Notes: generated from the letters alone by a model not told the origin. Shown: positions 1 through 7,580, numbered from the stretch's first letter. The stretch: 15,348 bases of DNA from JAPLXD01 sp041662765 (GCA_041662765.1 JBAZRT010000014.1:1-15348); one strand, 5' to 3'. Numbers and translations: made by a program.

Positions 1-1
1 G

Positions 2-253
2 GAGGAGGGGCAGAACTACACCCAGAAGCTGATTCTGCTCGTCGGAACGCGGGTTGGCAAGGGGAGCCGGCTGTTCGTTATTGGGGATCATCGACAAGTC
101 GACAACCCCAATGTCGATGAAAGGACCAACGGTCTTTCCGACATGATGAACAAGCTGAAAGGCCATGAAAACTACGGCCAGGTGGAGCTGACTCAGTGTT
201 TGCGGAAAGGCGTTGCGAAAATGTTCGTCGAGCGCTACTATCCGAAAAACTAA
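2..253 (+). CDS. PhoH-family ATPase, C-terminal fragment
   Basis: The 5' end lies outside the window; 83 codons are visible, ending in TAA. The fragment reads like the end of a PhoH-type P-loop ATPase: a GTRVGKGSRLFVIGD stretch (family form LTRxGxGSK-hh-TGD, the Walker B and sensor region), then RQVDNPN, a conserved NGL, and a final helix matching the usual end of the domain (VELTQ...VAKMFVERYY). The 'DNPNVDERTNGL' form is closest to the PIN-PhoH (YlaK-like) subgroup, in which an N-terminal PIN RNase domain precedes the ATPase; whether a PIN domain is present cannot be seen. PhoH proteins are thought to act in RNA metabolism or stress. The reading frame is GC-richer than the window average. 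A strong terminator follows 15 nt after the stop, so this gene ends its operon. Confidence 0.8.
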   Translation, partial: EEGQNYTQKLILLVGTRVGKGSRLFVIGDHRQVDNPNVDERTNGLSDMMNKLKGHENYGQVELTQCLRKGVAKMFVERYYPKN

Positions 254-268
254 GCCAACTGGCATCAC

Positions 269-308
269 GCGCCCTGGATTTGGAGAATCCGGGGCGCTTA
301 TTTTTTTT
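269..308 (+). terminator. Rho-independent terminator of the PhoH gene
   Basis: A 12-bp stem (269-280 with 286-297, one G-U pair) closes a 5-nt loop TGGAG and is followed by TTATTTTTTTT. It is one of the clearest intrinsic terminators in the window. Confidence 0.9.
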
Positions 309-363
309 CAAAGCTTAATCGTCCCCAACTTGATTTTTCCAACACAAACTCAGAAATATTTAT

Positions 364-392
364 TTGTTTATTTTTTATAAAAAAGATATTAT
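364..392 (+). promoter_or_regulatory. Sigma70-type promoter of the GT4 gene, apparently leaderless
   Basis: TTGTTT (364-369), 17-bp spacer, TATTAT (387-392). The ATG starts at 399, 6 nt after the -10 box, where transcription itself would be expected to begin. No Shine-Dalgarno sequence is present. The mRNA would therefore have little or no 5' leader. Confidence 0.55.
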
Positions 393-398
393 ATATTT

Positions 399-1526
399 AT
401 GAAGATTGGCATCGATATCCGAATGATCGGCAAGAAAAGAACCGGCGATGAAGCGGTGTTTTTCAATTTGGTGAAAAGCTTGGCAGCAATGGACGGGAAA
501 AACGAATACTTTCTTTTCACTGACCGGGATCCGAAAGAAGATGCCGACCTGTCCGGAGAGGTCAAAAAGCTGAATCTCGGCCAAAACTTCAAAGTTATTT
601 TTGTCAGAAAGACCAACCGTTTTGGCTGGAATTTCTGGTATTTGCCGGCTTATCTCAAAAAAAATCCAGTGGATGTTTTCCACACGCAATACATCGCGCC
701 GTTTTGGCTGCCAAAAAACACGAAGTTGATCCTGACAATTCATGATATTTCGTTCAACTATTTTCCCGAATATATCAAAAAATCCGATTTGTTTTTTTTG
801 AGAAATTTGATTCCGAGAAGCATCAAAAGAGCCGACAAAATAATCACCGTTTCCCGAAATGAACGGCAGCAGATAATTGATTTTTATAAAATCCCGGCTG
901 AAAAGATCGAATTTGCCTACAATGGAGTGGATTTTGAAAGATTCAACCGCGCATATTCAGCCGAAGAAAAAGAAAATATTCGGAAAAAATACAGCTTGCC
1001 CGAAAATTTTTTGCTCTACATCGGTACGCTTCAGCCAAGAAAAAATATTCCGGTTGCAATTGAGGCGCTAAAGAAAGTGGATGAGACACTGGTTCTCGCT
1101 GGGAACAAAAACGCGCGCAACTTTGACCCAAAAATCGACGAAGCAATAAAAAAACACAATTTTCAAAAAAAGGTGATATTCCCCGGATGGATTGACGAGA
1201 ACGACAAGCCTGCCTTGCTGCAAATGGCCGCTTGCTTTGTATTTCCGTCGCTGTACGAAGGCTTTGGCATTCCGATCATTGAGGCGATGGCTGCCGGCAC
1301 GCCGGTTGTGTGCTCTGATATTTCGATATTTCGAGAAATTTGCAAAGACGCGGTGCTGTTTTGCGATCCGAAAAATCCCGAAGAATTTTCCGAAAAAATA
1401 AATTCCGTTTTGTCGGATGAGGCCTTGCGAAATGAATTGATTGAGAAGGGGACTGAAATCTCTCAAAATTTCACTTGGCAAAAAAACGCGGAAAAAACAA
1501 TTGAAATTTACCAATCATTAGATTAA
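399..1526 (+). CDS. Glycosyltransferase family 4 (GT-B fold)
   Basis: 375 aa, full length for the family. Retaining GT4 enzymes move a sugar from a nucleotide-sugar to a lipid-linked or polysaccharide acceptor on the inner face of the membrane. Visible motifs: N-terminal Rossmann start MKIGIDIRM; an HDISF strand-turn near 115; the nucleotide-binding YIGTLQPRKN at 207-216 with R214/K215 as the phosphate-binding pair; and the EX7E signature LYEGFGIPIIEA with E287 and E295, followed by AAGTPVV. The usual Gly-rich loop after the first strand is replaced by KKRTGDEAVF, so the acceptor side may be unusual. There is no membrane segment. The gene has its own promoter and no tight downstream partner. 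Substrate cannot be read from the sequence; neighbours (LCP, GT2) suggest a surface glycan. Confidence 0.88.
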   Translation: MKIGIDIRMIGKKRTGDEAVFFNLVKSLAAMDGKNEYFLFTDRDPKEDADLSGEVKKLNLGQNFKVIFVRKTNRFGWNFWYLPAYLKKNPVDVFHTQYIAPFWLPKNTKLILTIHDISFNYFPEYIKKSDLFFLRNLIPRSIKRADKIITVSRNERQQIIDFYKIPAEKIEFAYNGVDFERFNRAYSAEEKENIRKKYSLPENFLLYIGTLQPRKNIPVAIEALKKVDETLVLAGNKNARNFDPKIDEAIKKHNFQKKVIFPGWIDENDKPALLQMAACFVFPSLYEGFGIPIIEAMAAGTPVVCSDISIFREICKDAVLFCDPKNPEEFSEKINSVLSDEALRNELIEKGTEISQNFTWQKNAEKTIEIYQSLD

Positions 1527-1537
1527 ACCAAAAGTCT

Positions 1538-1565
1538 TTGGCTAGGTTTTTTGGCGATTTATAGT
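1538..1565 (+). promoter_or_regulatory. Possible promoter before the 39-codon ORF
   Basis: TTGGCT (1538-1543), 16-bp spacer, TATAGT (1560-1565). Transcription would begin near 1572, about 15 nt before the Shine-Dalgarno of the small ORF. The match is moderate. Confidence 0.3.
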
Positions 1566-1600
1566 TCTTGACGTTTTCACAAATTCAAGGAGAGACCCCC

Positions 1601-1720
1601 ATGTCCAGAACCGGAGCGAACAAACCGATGTGCAAAAGCCAATATACTGTCGCTCACCAGGACGGCCCAATGGCCGTCCTAAATATTTTCATTTGCCTCA
1701 ATACCGGCATTCGGGAATAA
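1601..1720 (+). CDS. Small ORF (39 aa) with strong ribosome binding site, function unknown
   Basis: ATG at 1601, TAA at 1718-1720. It is preceded by AAGGAGA (1587-1593) with a 7-nt spacer, among the best Shine-Dalgarno sequences in the window, while most of the clear genes here have none. The peptide starts MSRTGANKPMCKSQ and contains two Cys; no family recognised, no signal peptide or membrane segment. Codons 20-27 lie inside a perfect 9-bp hairpin (1659-1680), and the stop codon lies in the loop of the downstream terminator. It could be a small protein, a leader peptide, or the translated part of a structured RNA. The ribosome binding site is the main evidence; coding is not proven. Confidence 0.4.
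   Translation: MSRTGANKPMCKSQYTVAHQDGPMAVLNIFICLNTGIRE
1659..1680 (+). other. Perfect 9-bp hairpin within the small ORF
   Basis: AGGACGGCC (1659-1667), tetraloop CAAT, GGCCGTCCT (1672-1680). It is followed by AAATATTTTC rather than a U-run, so it is not a standard terminator. It may be a structural element of a small RNA or a pause site. Confidence 0.6.
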
Positions 1721-1743
1721 CTCCTGAATGCCGGTTCTTTATT
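1703..1743 (+). terminator. Rho-independent terminator between GT4 and LCP genes
   Basis: A 14-bp stem (1703-1716 with 1722-1735, one G-U pair) has loop ATAAC and tail TCTTTATT. It separates the GT4 and small-ORF transcription unit from the LCP promoter. Confidence 0.8.
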
Positions 1744-1756
1744 GGATAAATTTGTT

Positions 1757-1785
1757 TTGTATTGCCAATCATTACATGATATAAT
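1757..1785 (+). promoter_or_regulatory. Sigma70-type promoter of the LCP-GT2-S41 operon
   Basis: TTGTAT (1757-1762), 17-bp spacer, perfect TATAAT (1780-1785). Transcription would start near 1792, giving a leader of about 45 nt to the chosen ATG at 1837. Confidence 0.65.
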
Positions 1786-1836
1786 ATACTCATAAAGGAT
1801 TTCGGAACGCCTGTTTTTTATTTGTTATCAAAGTCC

Positions 1837-2892
1837 ATGGGAATATTTTCCAGATCGAAATCGGAAGATGAGTCAAAAAGAAAAAAAGGATTTTTCAGAA
1901 AAAGATGGTTCAAGATCCTGCTTGTAATCATTTTACTCGTCTTTGCAACCGGCGGATGGGCAATGTACAAAACCGGATCGACTCTCGGTAAAATATCAAC
2001 GAAAGATGGGTTTTTTTTGAGCCTTTGGAAAAGTATTCCCGGAGTCGGATCAGACCAGCTGCAAGGACAAGCCGAAGGACAAATCAATATTCTTCTCCTT
2101 GGAATGCGCGGAAACAACATGCCCGGCGGGGGACTTTTGGCCGATTCGATCATGGTCGCTTCGATCCGACCGCAAGAAAATAAGATTGCCCTCATCTCAA
2201 TTCCCCGCGATCTCTATGTCCAAGATCCGGGAACTTCCAGCCAAAGCAAAATAAACGCCGTCAATGCCTTGTACGAAGGCAAGGAAGAGGGCAAAGGCAT
2301 GGAGATGATGAAACAAGTCGTGGGCGATGTCACTGGTCTTCCTATTCACTATGTCGTTCGCATTGATTTCAAGGGTTTTACGGAGCTTGTCGACAAAGTG
2401 GGGGGAGTTGACGTATATCTCGACAATCCATTTTCTGAACCCACTCAATTTGAGGGTGAGGCCGCTTCAAATTTCACTCTTCCGGCGGGAAAAAACCATC
2501 TTGACGGAACAAAAGCCCTTTTCTTTGTTCGGGCACGCTATGCCTCGTCTGATTTTGAGAGAGCTAAGCGCCAGCAACAAGTTTTGATCGCCCTCAAGGA
2601 CAAGATGTTGAGCATCGGAACGCTCTCTGATTTCACAAAAGTCAACAATATTTTGAATATTATGGGAGATGATGTCCGCGCCGATATGGATATTTCCGAA
2701 ATGAAAAAGTTTTTCGACTTGGCCAACAAGATCCAAGATCCCAAGATGAAGCAAAGAGTTTTCGACACTACTCCCGAGGGATTGCTCTACGCCTCAAAAG
2801 CCGACACGCCGGAAGGAAAAACCTATATTCTGCTGCCCGAGGGAGGAAATTATGACAAAATACACGAAGCTTGTCGAAATATTTTTCAATAA
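1837..2892 (+). CDS. LytR-CpsA-Psr (LCP) family glycopolymer transferase
   Basis: 351 aa from ATG 1837. An in-frame TTG at 1822 would add 5 residues; ATG is preferred as neither has a clear Shine-Dalgarno. LCP enzymes move a polyprenyl-phosphate-linked glycan onto the cell wall outside the membrane. A basic cytoplasmic stretch (KRKKGFFRKRW) precedes one membrane helix (ILLVIILLVFATGGW). The LCP domain follows: NILLLGMRG, the DSIMVASI strand with a conserved Asp, SIPRDLYV with the conserved Arg-Asp, SKINAVNALY, HYVVRIDFKGFTELVDKVGGVDV, and RARYASSDFERAKRQQQVL with the phosphate-binding arginines. Nothing essential is missing. GT2 starts 10 nt downstream, suggesting one transcript and a shared envelope role. 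Confidence 0.9.
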   Translation: MGIFSRSKSEDESKRKKGFFRKRWFKILLVIILLVFATGGWAMYKTGSTLGKISTKDGFFLSLWKSIPGVGSDQLQGQAEGQINILLLGMRGNNMPGGGLLADSIMVASIRPQENKIALISIPRDLYVQDPGTSSQSKINAVNALYEGKEEGKGMEMMKQVVGDVTGLPIHYVVRIDFKGFTELVDKVGGVDVYLDNPFSEPTQFEGEAASNFTLPAGKNHLDGTKALFFVRARYASSDFERAKRQQQVLIALKDKMLSIGTLSDFTKVNNILNIMGDDVRADMDISEMKKFFDLANKIQDPKMKQRVFDTTPEGLLYASKADTPEGKTYILLPEGGNYDKIHEACRNIFQ

Positions 2893-2902
2893 TAGATGAA
2901 AA

Positions 2903-3739
2903 ATGACTGATGACCGAAAAAATAAGAATCCTGAATTATCCGTAATAATCACCAGCTACAAAAATCCCGCGGTTCTTCGACTTTGTCTTGAATCGATCAA
3001 AAAGAATATTTTTCTGAAAGGTTATGAAATTCTGGTGCTCGACAGCGCGACCGAAGAAGACACGGAAATGATGATGCGAGAGTCATTTCCCGAGATAAGG
3101 TTTTTTTCGCATTTTGAAAATCTCGGCTTTGCAAAACTGGTGAATCGCGGACTCGAGAAAGCAAAAGGGGATTTTCTCCTGATCCTGAACGCGGATATCA
3201 TCATTGAAAAAAAATCAGCGGATATTTTGATAGAGTATCTGAAAAGCAACCTAACAGTTGGCATAATCGGCCCAAAGCTCCTGAATTTCGATGGACGGGT
3301 CCAGCCCTCCCGCTTCCGATTTTATACGCCGCTCATCATTCTTTTCCGCAGAACACCCTTGGGAAGACTGGGGTTTGCCAAAAAGAAAATTGATAAATTT
3401 TTATACAAAAACGCAGATCCTGACAAGCCTCAAGAAGTTGATTGGATCATGGGCTCTGCTATGATGACCCGCCGAGAAACTGCCCAAAAGATCGGCCTTA
3501 TGGAGGAAAATTTCGGTTTTATGTATTTCGAAGACGTGGATTGGTGCCGGCGGTTTTGGGAAGGCGGATTCAAGGTCGTTTTTTATCCCTATGTAAAAAT
3601 GTTCCACTATCATGGAAAGGGATCAGCAAGTTCGGGAGCGCTGAAAGCCGTAGTATTCAATAGATTGACCCGCGAACATATAAAAAGCGCCCTGAAATAT
3701 TTTTGGAAATATCTGGGCAAGTCCAATCCTCATCAATAA
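2903..3739 (+). CDS. Glycosyltransferase family 2, WbbL/rhamnosyltransferase-like
   Basis: 278 aa. An inverting GT-A enzyme for glycan chain building at the cytoplasmic face. Motifs: SVIITSYKNP (13-22) nucleotide-binding start; a central Asp in VLDSAT (45-50); ENLGFAKLVNRGL typical of the WbbL-like subgroup; the metal-binding DxD position read as NAD (96-98); the acceptor-site GSAMMTRRE; and FEDVDWCRRF with E210/D211 as candidate catalytic base. The HYHGKGS ending is also typical of the group. No membrane helix. It sits 10 nt after LCP and 7 nt before the S41 protease. The donor sugar is not determinable; dTDP-rhamnose is common for relatives. Confidence 0.88.
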   Translation: MTDDRKNKNPELSVIITSYKNPAVLRLCLESIKKNIFLKGYEILVLDSATEEDTEMMMRESFPEIRFFSHFENLGFAKLVNRGLEKAKGDFLLILNADIIIEKKSADILIEYLKSNLTVGIIGPKLLNFDGRVQPSRFRFYTPLIILFRRTPLGRLGFAKKKIDKFLYKNADPDKPQEVDWIMGSAMMTRRETAQKIGLMEENFGFMYFEDVDWCRRFWEGGFKVVFYPYVKMFHYHGKGSASSGALKAVVFNRLTREHIKSALKYFWKYLGKSNPHQ

Positions 3740-3746
3740 AATAATC

Positions 3747-5012
3747 ATGGAAACAGGAGAAAAAAACAACGAGCCAAAGAAGATTCGCCGAAATTTCAAA
3801 ACATTCGGTCTTGTAATTCTCATCTCCGTGAGCTTTTTTGCCGGTTCCCTTTTCAACAAATATACGACATCTAAAAGCAAGAGTCCCGTCACGATCGAAA
3901 GTCTGCTGGTGAAAAGCCATGATACCAGCCAGCCGAGTGATGTCGACTTCAGCCTTTTTTGGGAAGCTTGGAATCTCTTGAACGACAATTATGTTGACAC
4001 GACAAAACTTGACCGGCAGAAGATGATATACGGCGCGATCTCCGGCATGGTGAAGGCTGTTGGCGATCCTTTTTCGAGTTTCATGAACCCGGATGAAAGC
4101 CAGCAATTTTCCCAGGATCTTGAAGGAACTTTTGAAGGAATCGGCGTGGAAATTGGAATGAAAAACGATATTTTGACCGTTATTTCTCCGCTTGAGAGCT
4201 CACCCGGCGAAAAAGCCGGTCTTCGGGCAGGCGACAAGATCTTGAAAATAGGCGACAAGCTTACAACGGATATGACCGTTGATGAAGCTGTCTCATTGAT
4301 CCGCGGACAAAAGGGAACCGAAATAACCCTCATGATCCTGCATGAAAAAAGCACCAGTCCCATCGAGATAAAGATCATTCGCGATCAGATCAATGTCAAA
4401 AGCGTGAAACTTGAGTTCAAGGACAACGGCATTGCTGTCATAAAGATCTCCAAATTCGGAGACGATACCACTTCCGGAATGAACCAAGCGGCCAATCAAA
4501 TCGTTTCTCAAAAGGCAAAGGGCGTCATTCTTGACCTCCGAAACAATCCGGGCGGATACCTCGAATCTGCAATTGATATTTCATCAAAATTCATCCCAGC
4601 GGGGAAAGTGGTGGTTTCCGAAGAAGAAAGAGGCGCACAAAACGGCGGGAAAAAAGATTTTTCGGCGCGAGGCGGCGATATTTTGGGCAGCATTCCCGTT
4701 GTCGTACTTGTCAATGGCGGAAGTGCGAGTGCCTCTGAGATCACAGCCGGCGCGCTCCGAGACGATCTCAATGCACCGCTCATCGGGAAAAAGACATTCG
4801 GAAAGGGCTCCGTGCAAGAGCTGGAAAAATTGGTCGGCGGATCAACTTTGCGCGTGACGATCGCCCGCTGGCTAACACCGAACGGAGACTATATAATGGA
4901 AAAAGGAATTGACCCGACCATTGATGTTGATCTCACGGAAAACGATTACAACAACAATCGCGATCCTCAAATGGACAAGGCGCTCGAGGTTATCAAAGGA
5001 AAAATAAAATAG
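3747..5012 (+). CDS. S41 family C-terminal processing protease (CtpA/CtpB-like)
   Basis: 421 aa. Serine protease that trims the C-termini of exported proteins outside the membrane. After a basic N-terminus comes an uncleaved-looking membrane anchor (FGLVILISVSFFAGSLF, about 20-36), then a helical cap (FWEAWNLLNDNYVD), a PDZ domain (about 123-208, with GIGVEIG and GLRAGDKILKIGD), and the S41 core. The catalytic dyad is S328 in GGSASASEITAGAL and K353 in FGKGSVQ, exactly 25 apart as in B. subtilis CtpB (S309/K334), with supporting Q357. LDLRNNPGG (262-270) is the core family motif. All active-site parts are present, so it should be active. Last gene of the LCP-GT2 run; a new promoter follows for rplI. 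Confidence 0.93.
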   Translation: METGEKNNEPKKIRRNFKTFGLVILISVSFFAGSLFNKYTTSKSKSPVTIESLLVKSHDTSQPSDVDFSLFWEAWNLLNDNYVDTTKLDRQKMIYGAISGMVKAVGDPFSSFMNPDESQQFSQDLEGTFEGIGVEIGMKNDILTVISPLESSPGEKAGLRAGDKILKIGDKLTTDMTVDEAVSLIRGQKGTEITLMILHEKSTSPIEIKIIRDQINVKSVKLEFKDNGIAVIKISKFGDDTTSGMNQAANQIVSQKAKGVILDLRNNPGGYLESAIDISSKFIPAGKVVVSEEERGAQNGGKKDFSARGGDILGSIPVVVLVNGGSASASEITAGALRDDLNAPLIGKKTFGKGSVQELEKLVGGSTLRVTIARWLTPNGDYIMEKGIDPTIDVDLTENDYNNNRDPQMDKALEVIKGKIK

Positions 5013-5017
5013 GGGGT

Positions 5018-5045
5018 TTGCTAAAATATTTTTTTGAATTATAAT
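5018..5045 (+). promoter_or_regulatory. Promoter of rplI, apparently leaderless
   Basis: TTGCTA (5018-5023), 16-bp spacer, perfect TATAAT (5040-5045). The ATG is 7 nt after the -10 box, so the transcript should begin at or 1 nt before it. No Shine-Dalgarno is present. Confidence 0.6.
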
Positions 5046-5052
5046 AAATCCA

Positions 5053-5499
5053 ATGAAAGTAATCCTACTGAAAAACGTCGACAAGCTCGGCAAGGAGGGA
5101 GAAGTCAAAGAGGTGGCCGATGGCTACGCCCGCAATTTTTTGGTTCCGCAAGATCTTGCCAAACCGGCAACCGAACAAGCGCTTCGAGAAGCTGAATTGA
5201 GCGCGGTCAAAAAATCAAAGGTTGATCAGACAGACCTGGAAGATGCCCAAAAACTGGCTGAACAATTGGATGGAAGAGAATTATTCATCAAGGTAAAAGA
5301 AAAAGAGGGAAAACTGTTCGGATCAGTAAACGAAAAAACGATCGCCAAAACATTGGCGGATGAGGGACTTTCCGTCGGACCGCAAAACATTAAGCTCGAG
5401 GAACCGATCAAGGAAGTTGGCGATTTCGACGTGCAAATCAATTTGGATCATGGACTGGAAGCAAATATAAAAGTTATTCTGGTTCCCGAAGAAGCATAA
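5053..5499 (+). CDS. rplI: 50S ribosomal protein L9
   Basis: 148 aa, normal length. L9 binds 23S rRNA near L1 with its N-terminal domain and reaches along the ribosome with a long helix to a second globular domain. Signature near the start: MKVILLKNVDKLGKEGEVKEVADGYARNFLVP, then a Lys/Glu/Ala-rich connecting helix (about 41-80) and the C-terminal domain with KEGKLFGSVNEKTIA. Both domains are intact. Several Patescibacteria groups are reported to lack L9, so its presence helps to narrow the lineage. Promoter and start geometry point to a leaderless mRNA. Confidence 0.96.
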   Translation: MKVILLKNVDKLGKEGEVKEVADGYARNFLVPQDLAKPATEQALREAELSAVKKSKVDQTDLEDAQKLAEQLDGRELFIKVKEKEGKLFGSVNEKTIAKTLADEGLSVGPQNIKLEEPIKEVGDFDVQINLDHGLEANIKVILVPEEA

Positions 5500-5527
5500 G
5501 TCAACAAAGATTTTTAATAATTCTAAT

Positions 5528-5556
5528 AGGGGTGAGTTTATCACCTCTATTTTCTT
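5528..5556 (+). terminator. Hairpin with short U-run between rplI and pyrG
   Basis: AGGGGTGA (5528-5535), loop GTTTA, TCACCTCT (5541-5548), with one G-U pair in an 8-bp stem, then ATTTTCTT. It is a modest terminator for rplI or an attenuator in the pyrG leader; its base is only 17 nt from the pyrG ATG. Confidence 0.5.
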
Positions 5557-5565
5557 GAAATCAAT

Positions 5566-7191
5566 ATGAAACCAAAATACATTTTTGTCGTTGGGGGAGT
5601 GATGAGCGGAGTCGGAAAAGGGATTGCCACCGCTTCGATCGGAAACATCCTTCAGTCAAAGGGTTTTCGCGTCTCAATGATGAAAATCGACCCATACCTC
5701 AATGTTGACGCAGGAACAATGAATCCCACTGAGCACGGAGAAGTTTTCGTCTTGGACAGCGGAATGGAAACCGATCAGGATATGGGAAATTATGAACGGT
5801 TCATGAATTTCACATTGCCGGCTGAAAATTATATGACGAACGGAATGGTGTACAAAACGATCATCGACCGCGAACGCGCAATGGGATATGGCGGCCGCTG
5901 TGTGGACGTTGTTCCGGATGTTCCGAAAGAAATCATCCGCCGCATTCAAAAAGCCCAGAAAGACGCGAAAGCTGAAATTATGCTTATCGAGGTCGGAGGA
6001 ACACTCGGGGAATATCAGGGACTCTTGTTTCTCGAAGCCGGCAGAATGATGCGCCTCACAAACCGGGGAGACGTTCTTTTCGCGCTCGTCAGCTATCTGC
6101 CCGTTCCCTCGACAGTCGGAGAAATGAAAACAAAACCGACCCAATACGCGGTTCGTTCTCTCAACGCCGCCGGAATCCAGCCTGATATCATCATCGCCCG
6201 CAGCGCTGTCGCCCTCGACAAAAAAAGAAAAGAAAAACTGGCCGACCATTGCAATCTTCGCGAAAAAGATGTGATCAGCGCCCCTGACATCGAATCGGTA
6301 TATGAAGTGCCTGTCAATTTCGAAAAAGACAACATGAGCGGCATTCTGCTTGAGAAACTTGGCCTGAAGCCGAAAAAAAAGGATATGGTGCGCTGGAAAG
6401 CTATGGTGAAAAATATAAAAAACTCCAAAAAACCTCTCGAGATAGGCATAGTCGGCAAATATTTCGGGACTGGCGACTTTGTTTTGTCAGATGCCTATAT
6501 TTCTGTTATCGAAGCCGTGAAACACGCCTGTTATTCCTTCAAGCGAAGACCTCAAATTGACTGGCTGAACGCCGAAGAATATGAAAAAAATCCCGCCAAA
6601 GTCCGCGAGCTCAAAAAATACGCAGGAGTTCTTGTTCCGGGCGGATTTGGAGAACGGGGAGTCGAAGGAAAGCTGAAAGCGATTGAATTTTGCCGGAAAA
6701 ACAAGATCCCTTATTTTGGACTTTGCTATGGAATGCAGCTCTTGGTCATTGAATACGCGCGAAATGTTTTGAAACTCAAGGGCGCGAACACGACTGAGAT
6801 CAATCGCAGCACAAAATTTCCCGTGATCGACATTATGCCCGAGCAGAAAAAAAATCTTGCCGATAAGAACTATGGAGCAACGATGCGGCTGGGCGCCTAT
6901 CCAGCCAAGCTCAAAAAAAATACAGTTGCTATCGGAGCATACAAAACGCCCAATATTTCCGAACGCCACCGCCACCGATGGGAAGTGAACCCGGAATATA
7001 TCGACCAACTTGAAAAAGCGGGGCTCGTCTTTTCCGGCACCTCGCCCGACGGCCGCCTCATGGAGATTGCCGAACTTCCGAAAAAAATTCACCCCTTCCA
7101 CCTCGGCACTCAATTCCATCCAGAATTCAAATCATCGCCCATTCATCCGCATCCTCTTTTCAGAGAGTTCATAAAAAACGCAATAAAGTAA
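5566..7191 (+). CDS. pyrG: CTP synthase
   Basis: 541 aa, full length. Converts UTP to CTP using ATP and glutamine. The synthetase domain (1 to about 270) opens with KYIFVVGGVMSGVGKGI, the P-loop of the family, then KIDPYLNVDAGTMNP and HGEVFVLDSGMETDQDMGNYERF. The class I glutamine amidotransferase domain has the nucleophile C387 in GLCYGMQ (Tyr where Leu is usual) and the other triad members H518 and E520 in QFHPEFKS. PGGFGERG, the oxyanion-hole region, is present. No strong Shine-Dalgarno. It is convergent with rpmA across a shared terminator. With the UMP kinase at 8096 it covers two steps of pyrimidine nucleotide interconversion. Confidence 0.97.
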   Translation: MKPKYIFVVGGVMSGVGKGIATASIGNILQSKGFRVSMMKIDPYLNVDAGTMNPTEHGEVFVLDSGMETDQDMGNYERFMNFTLPAENYMTNGMVYKTIIDRERAMGYGGRCVDVVPDVPKEIIRRIQKAQKDAKAEIMLIEVGGTLGEYQGLLFLEAGRMMRLTNRGDVLFALVSYLPVPSTVGEMKTKPTQYAVRSLNAAGIQPDIIIARSAVALDKKRKEKLADHCNLREKDVISAPDIESVYEVPVNFEKDNMSGILLEKLGLKPKKKDMVRWKAMVKNIKNSKKPLEIGIVGKYFGTGDFVLSDAYISVIEAVKHACYSFKRRPQIDWLNAEEYEKNPAKVRELKKYAGVLVPGGFGERGVEGKLKAIEFCRKNKIPYFGLCYGMQLLVIEYARNVLKLKGANTTEINRSTKFPVIDIMPEQKKNLADKNYGATMRLGAYPAKLKKNTVAIGAYKTPNISERHRHRWEVNPEYIDQLEKAGLVFSGTSPDGRLMEIAELPKKIHPFHLGTQFHPEFKSSPIHPHPLFREFIKNAIK

Positions 7192-7192
7192 T

Positions 7193-7226
7193 AAAAAAAA
7201 TAGAAGCTCTGTTGCTTCTATTTTTT
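7193..7226. terminator. Bidirectional terminator between pyrG and rpmA
   Basis: TAGAAGC (7201-7207), loop TCTGTT, GCTTCTA (7214-7220). It is flanked by AAAAAAAA on the left and TTTTTT on the right, so each strand has a stem followed by a U-run. It ends both pyrG (+) and rpmA (-). Confidence 0.85.
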
Positions 7227-7244
7227 AATATATTTTTTGATAGC

Positions 7245-7517
7245 TTATTCCACGCTGACAAATTTCGCTTTTTCCAAGCGACCGGTGAATTTCATGATTT
7301 TCTTCGCCGCGAATTTGGCCACCCCGTCTTTCATTGCAAAAAGCGTATCATCGCCGCCTCGCTTCACGTTTTCACCCGGACGGAATTTTGTCCCGCGCTG
7401 GCGGACAATGATGTTTCCGGTTTTCACTTTCTCGCCGCCAAATTTCTTGACGCCAAGCCGCTTCGATTGCGAATCTCGGCCAAGTTGTGTAGAGCCACCC
7501 GCTTTTCTGTGTGCCAT
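7245..7517 (-). CDS. rpmA: 50S ribosomal protein L27
   Basis: 90 aa. L27 lies near the peptidyl-transferase centre. The sequence starts MAHRKAGGSTQLGRDSQSKR and continues LGVKKFGGEKVKTGNIIVRQRGTKFRPGENV, diagnostic of the family. The N-terminus begins directly at the mature form MAHRKAGG, without the cleaved extension known in Firmicutes. The usual partner rplU (L21) is not next to it. It reads away from the 7574 gene and toward pyrG. Confidence 0.97.
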   Translation of the reverse strand: MAHRKAGGSTQLGRDSQSKRLGVKKFGGEKVKTGNIIVRQRGTKFRPGENVKRGGDDTLFAMKDGVAKFAAKKIMKFTGRLEKAKFVSVE

Positions 7518-7551
7518 ATAGTTAGATCAAGGATATTGAATTTACTATAGA

Positions 7552-7580
7552 ATAATAGTTTATTTCTCCCCAGATGTCAA
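7552..7580 (-). promoter_or_regulatory. Near-consensus promoter of rpmA
   Basis: Read on the minus strand: TTGACA (7580-7575), 17-bp spacer, TATTAT (7557-7552). Start expected near 7545, giving a leader of about 28 nt. The -35 box overlaps the start codon of the plus-strand gene at 7574. Confidence 0.7.

Noticed and set aside
1822..1836. TTG start for the LCP gene
   Set aside because: No Shine-Dalgarno before it; ATG 1837 follows only 15 nt later and gives a normal basic N-terminus.
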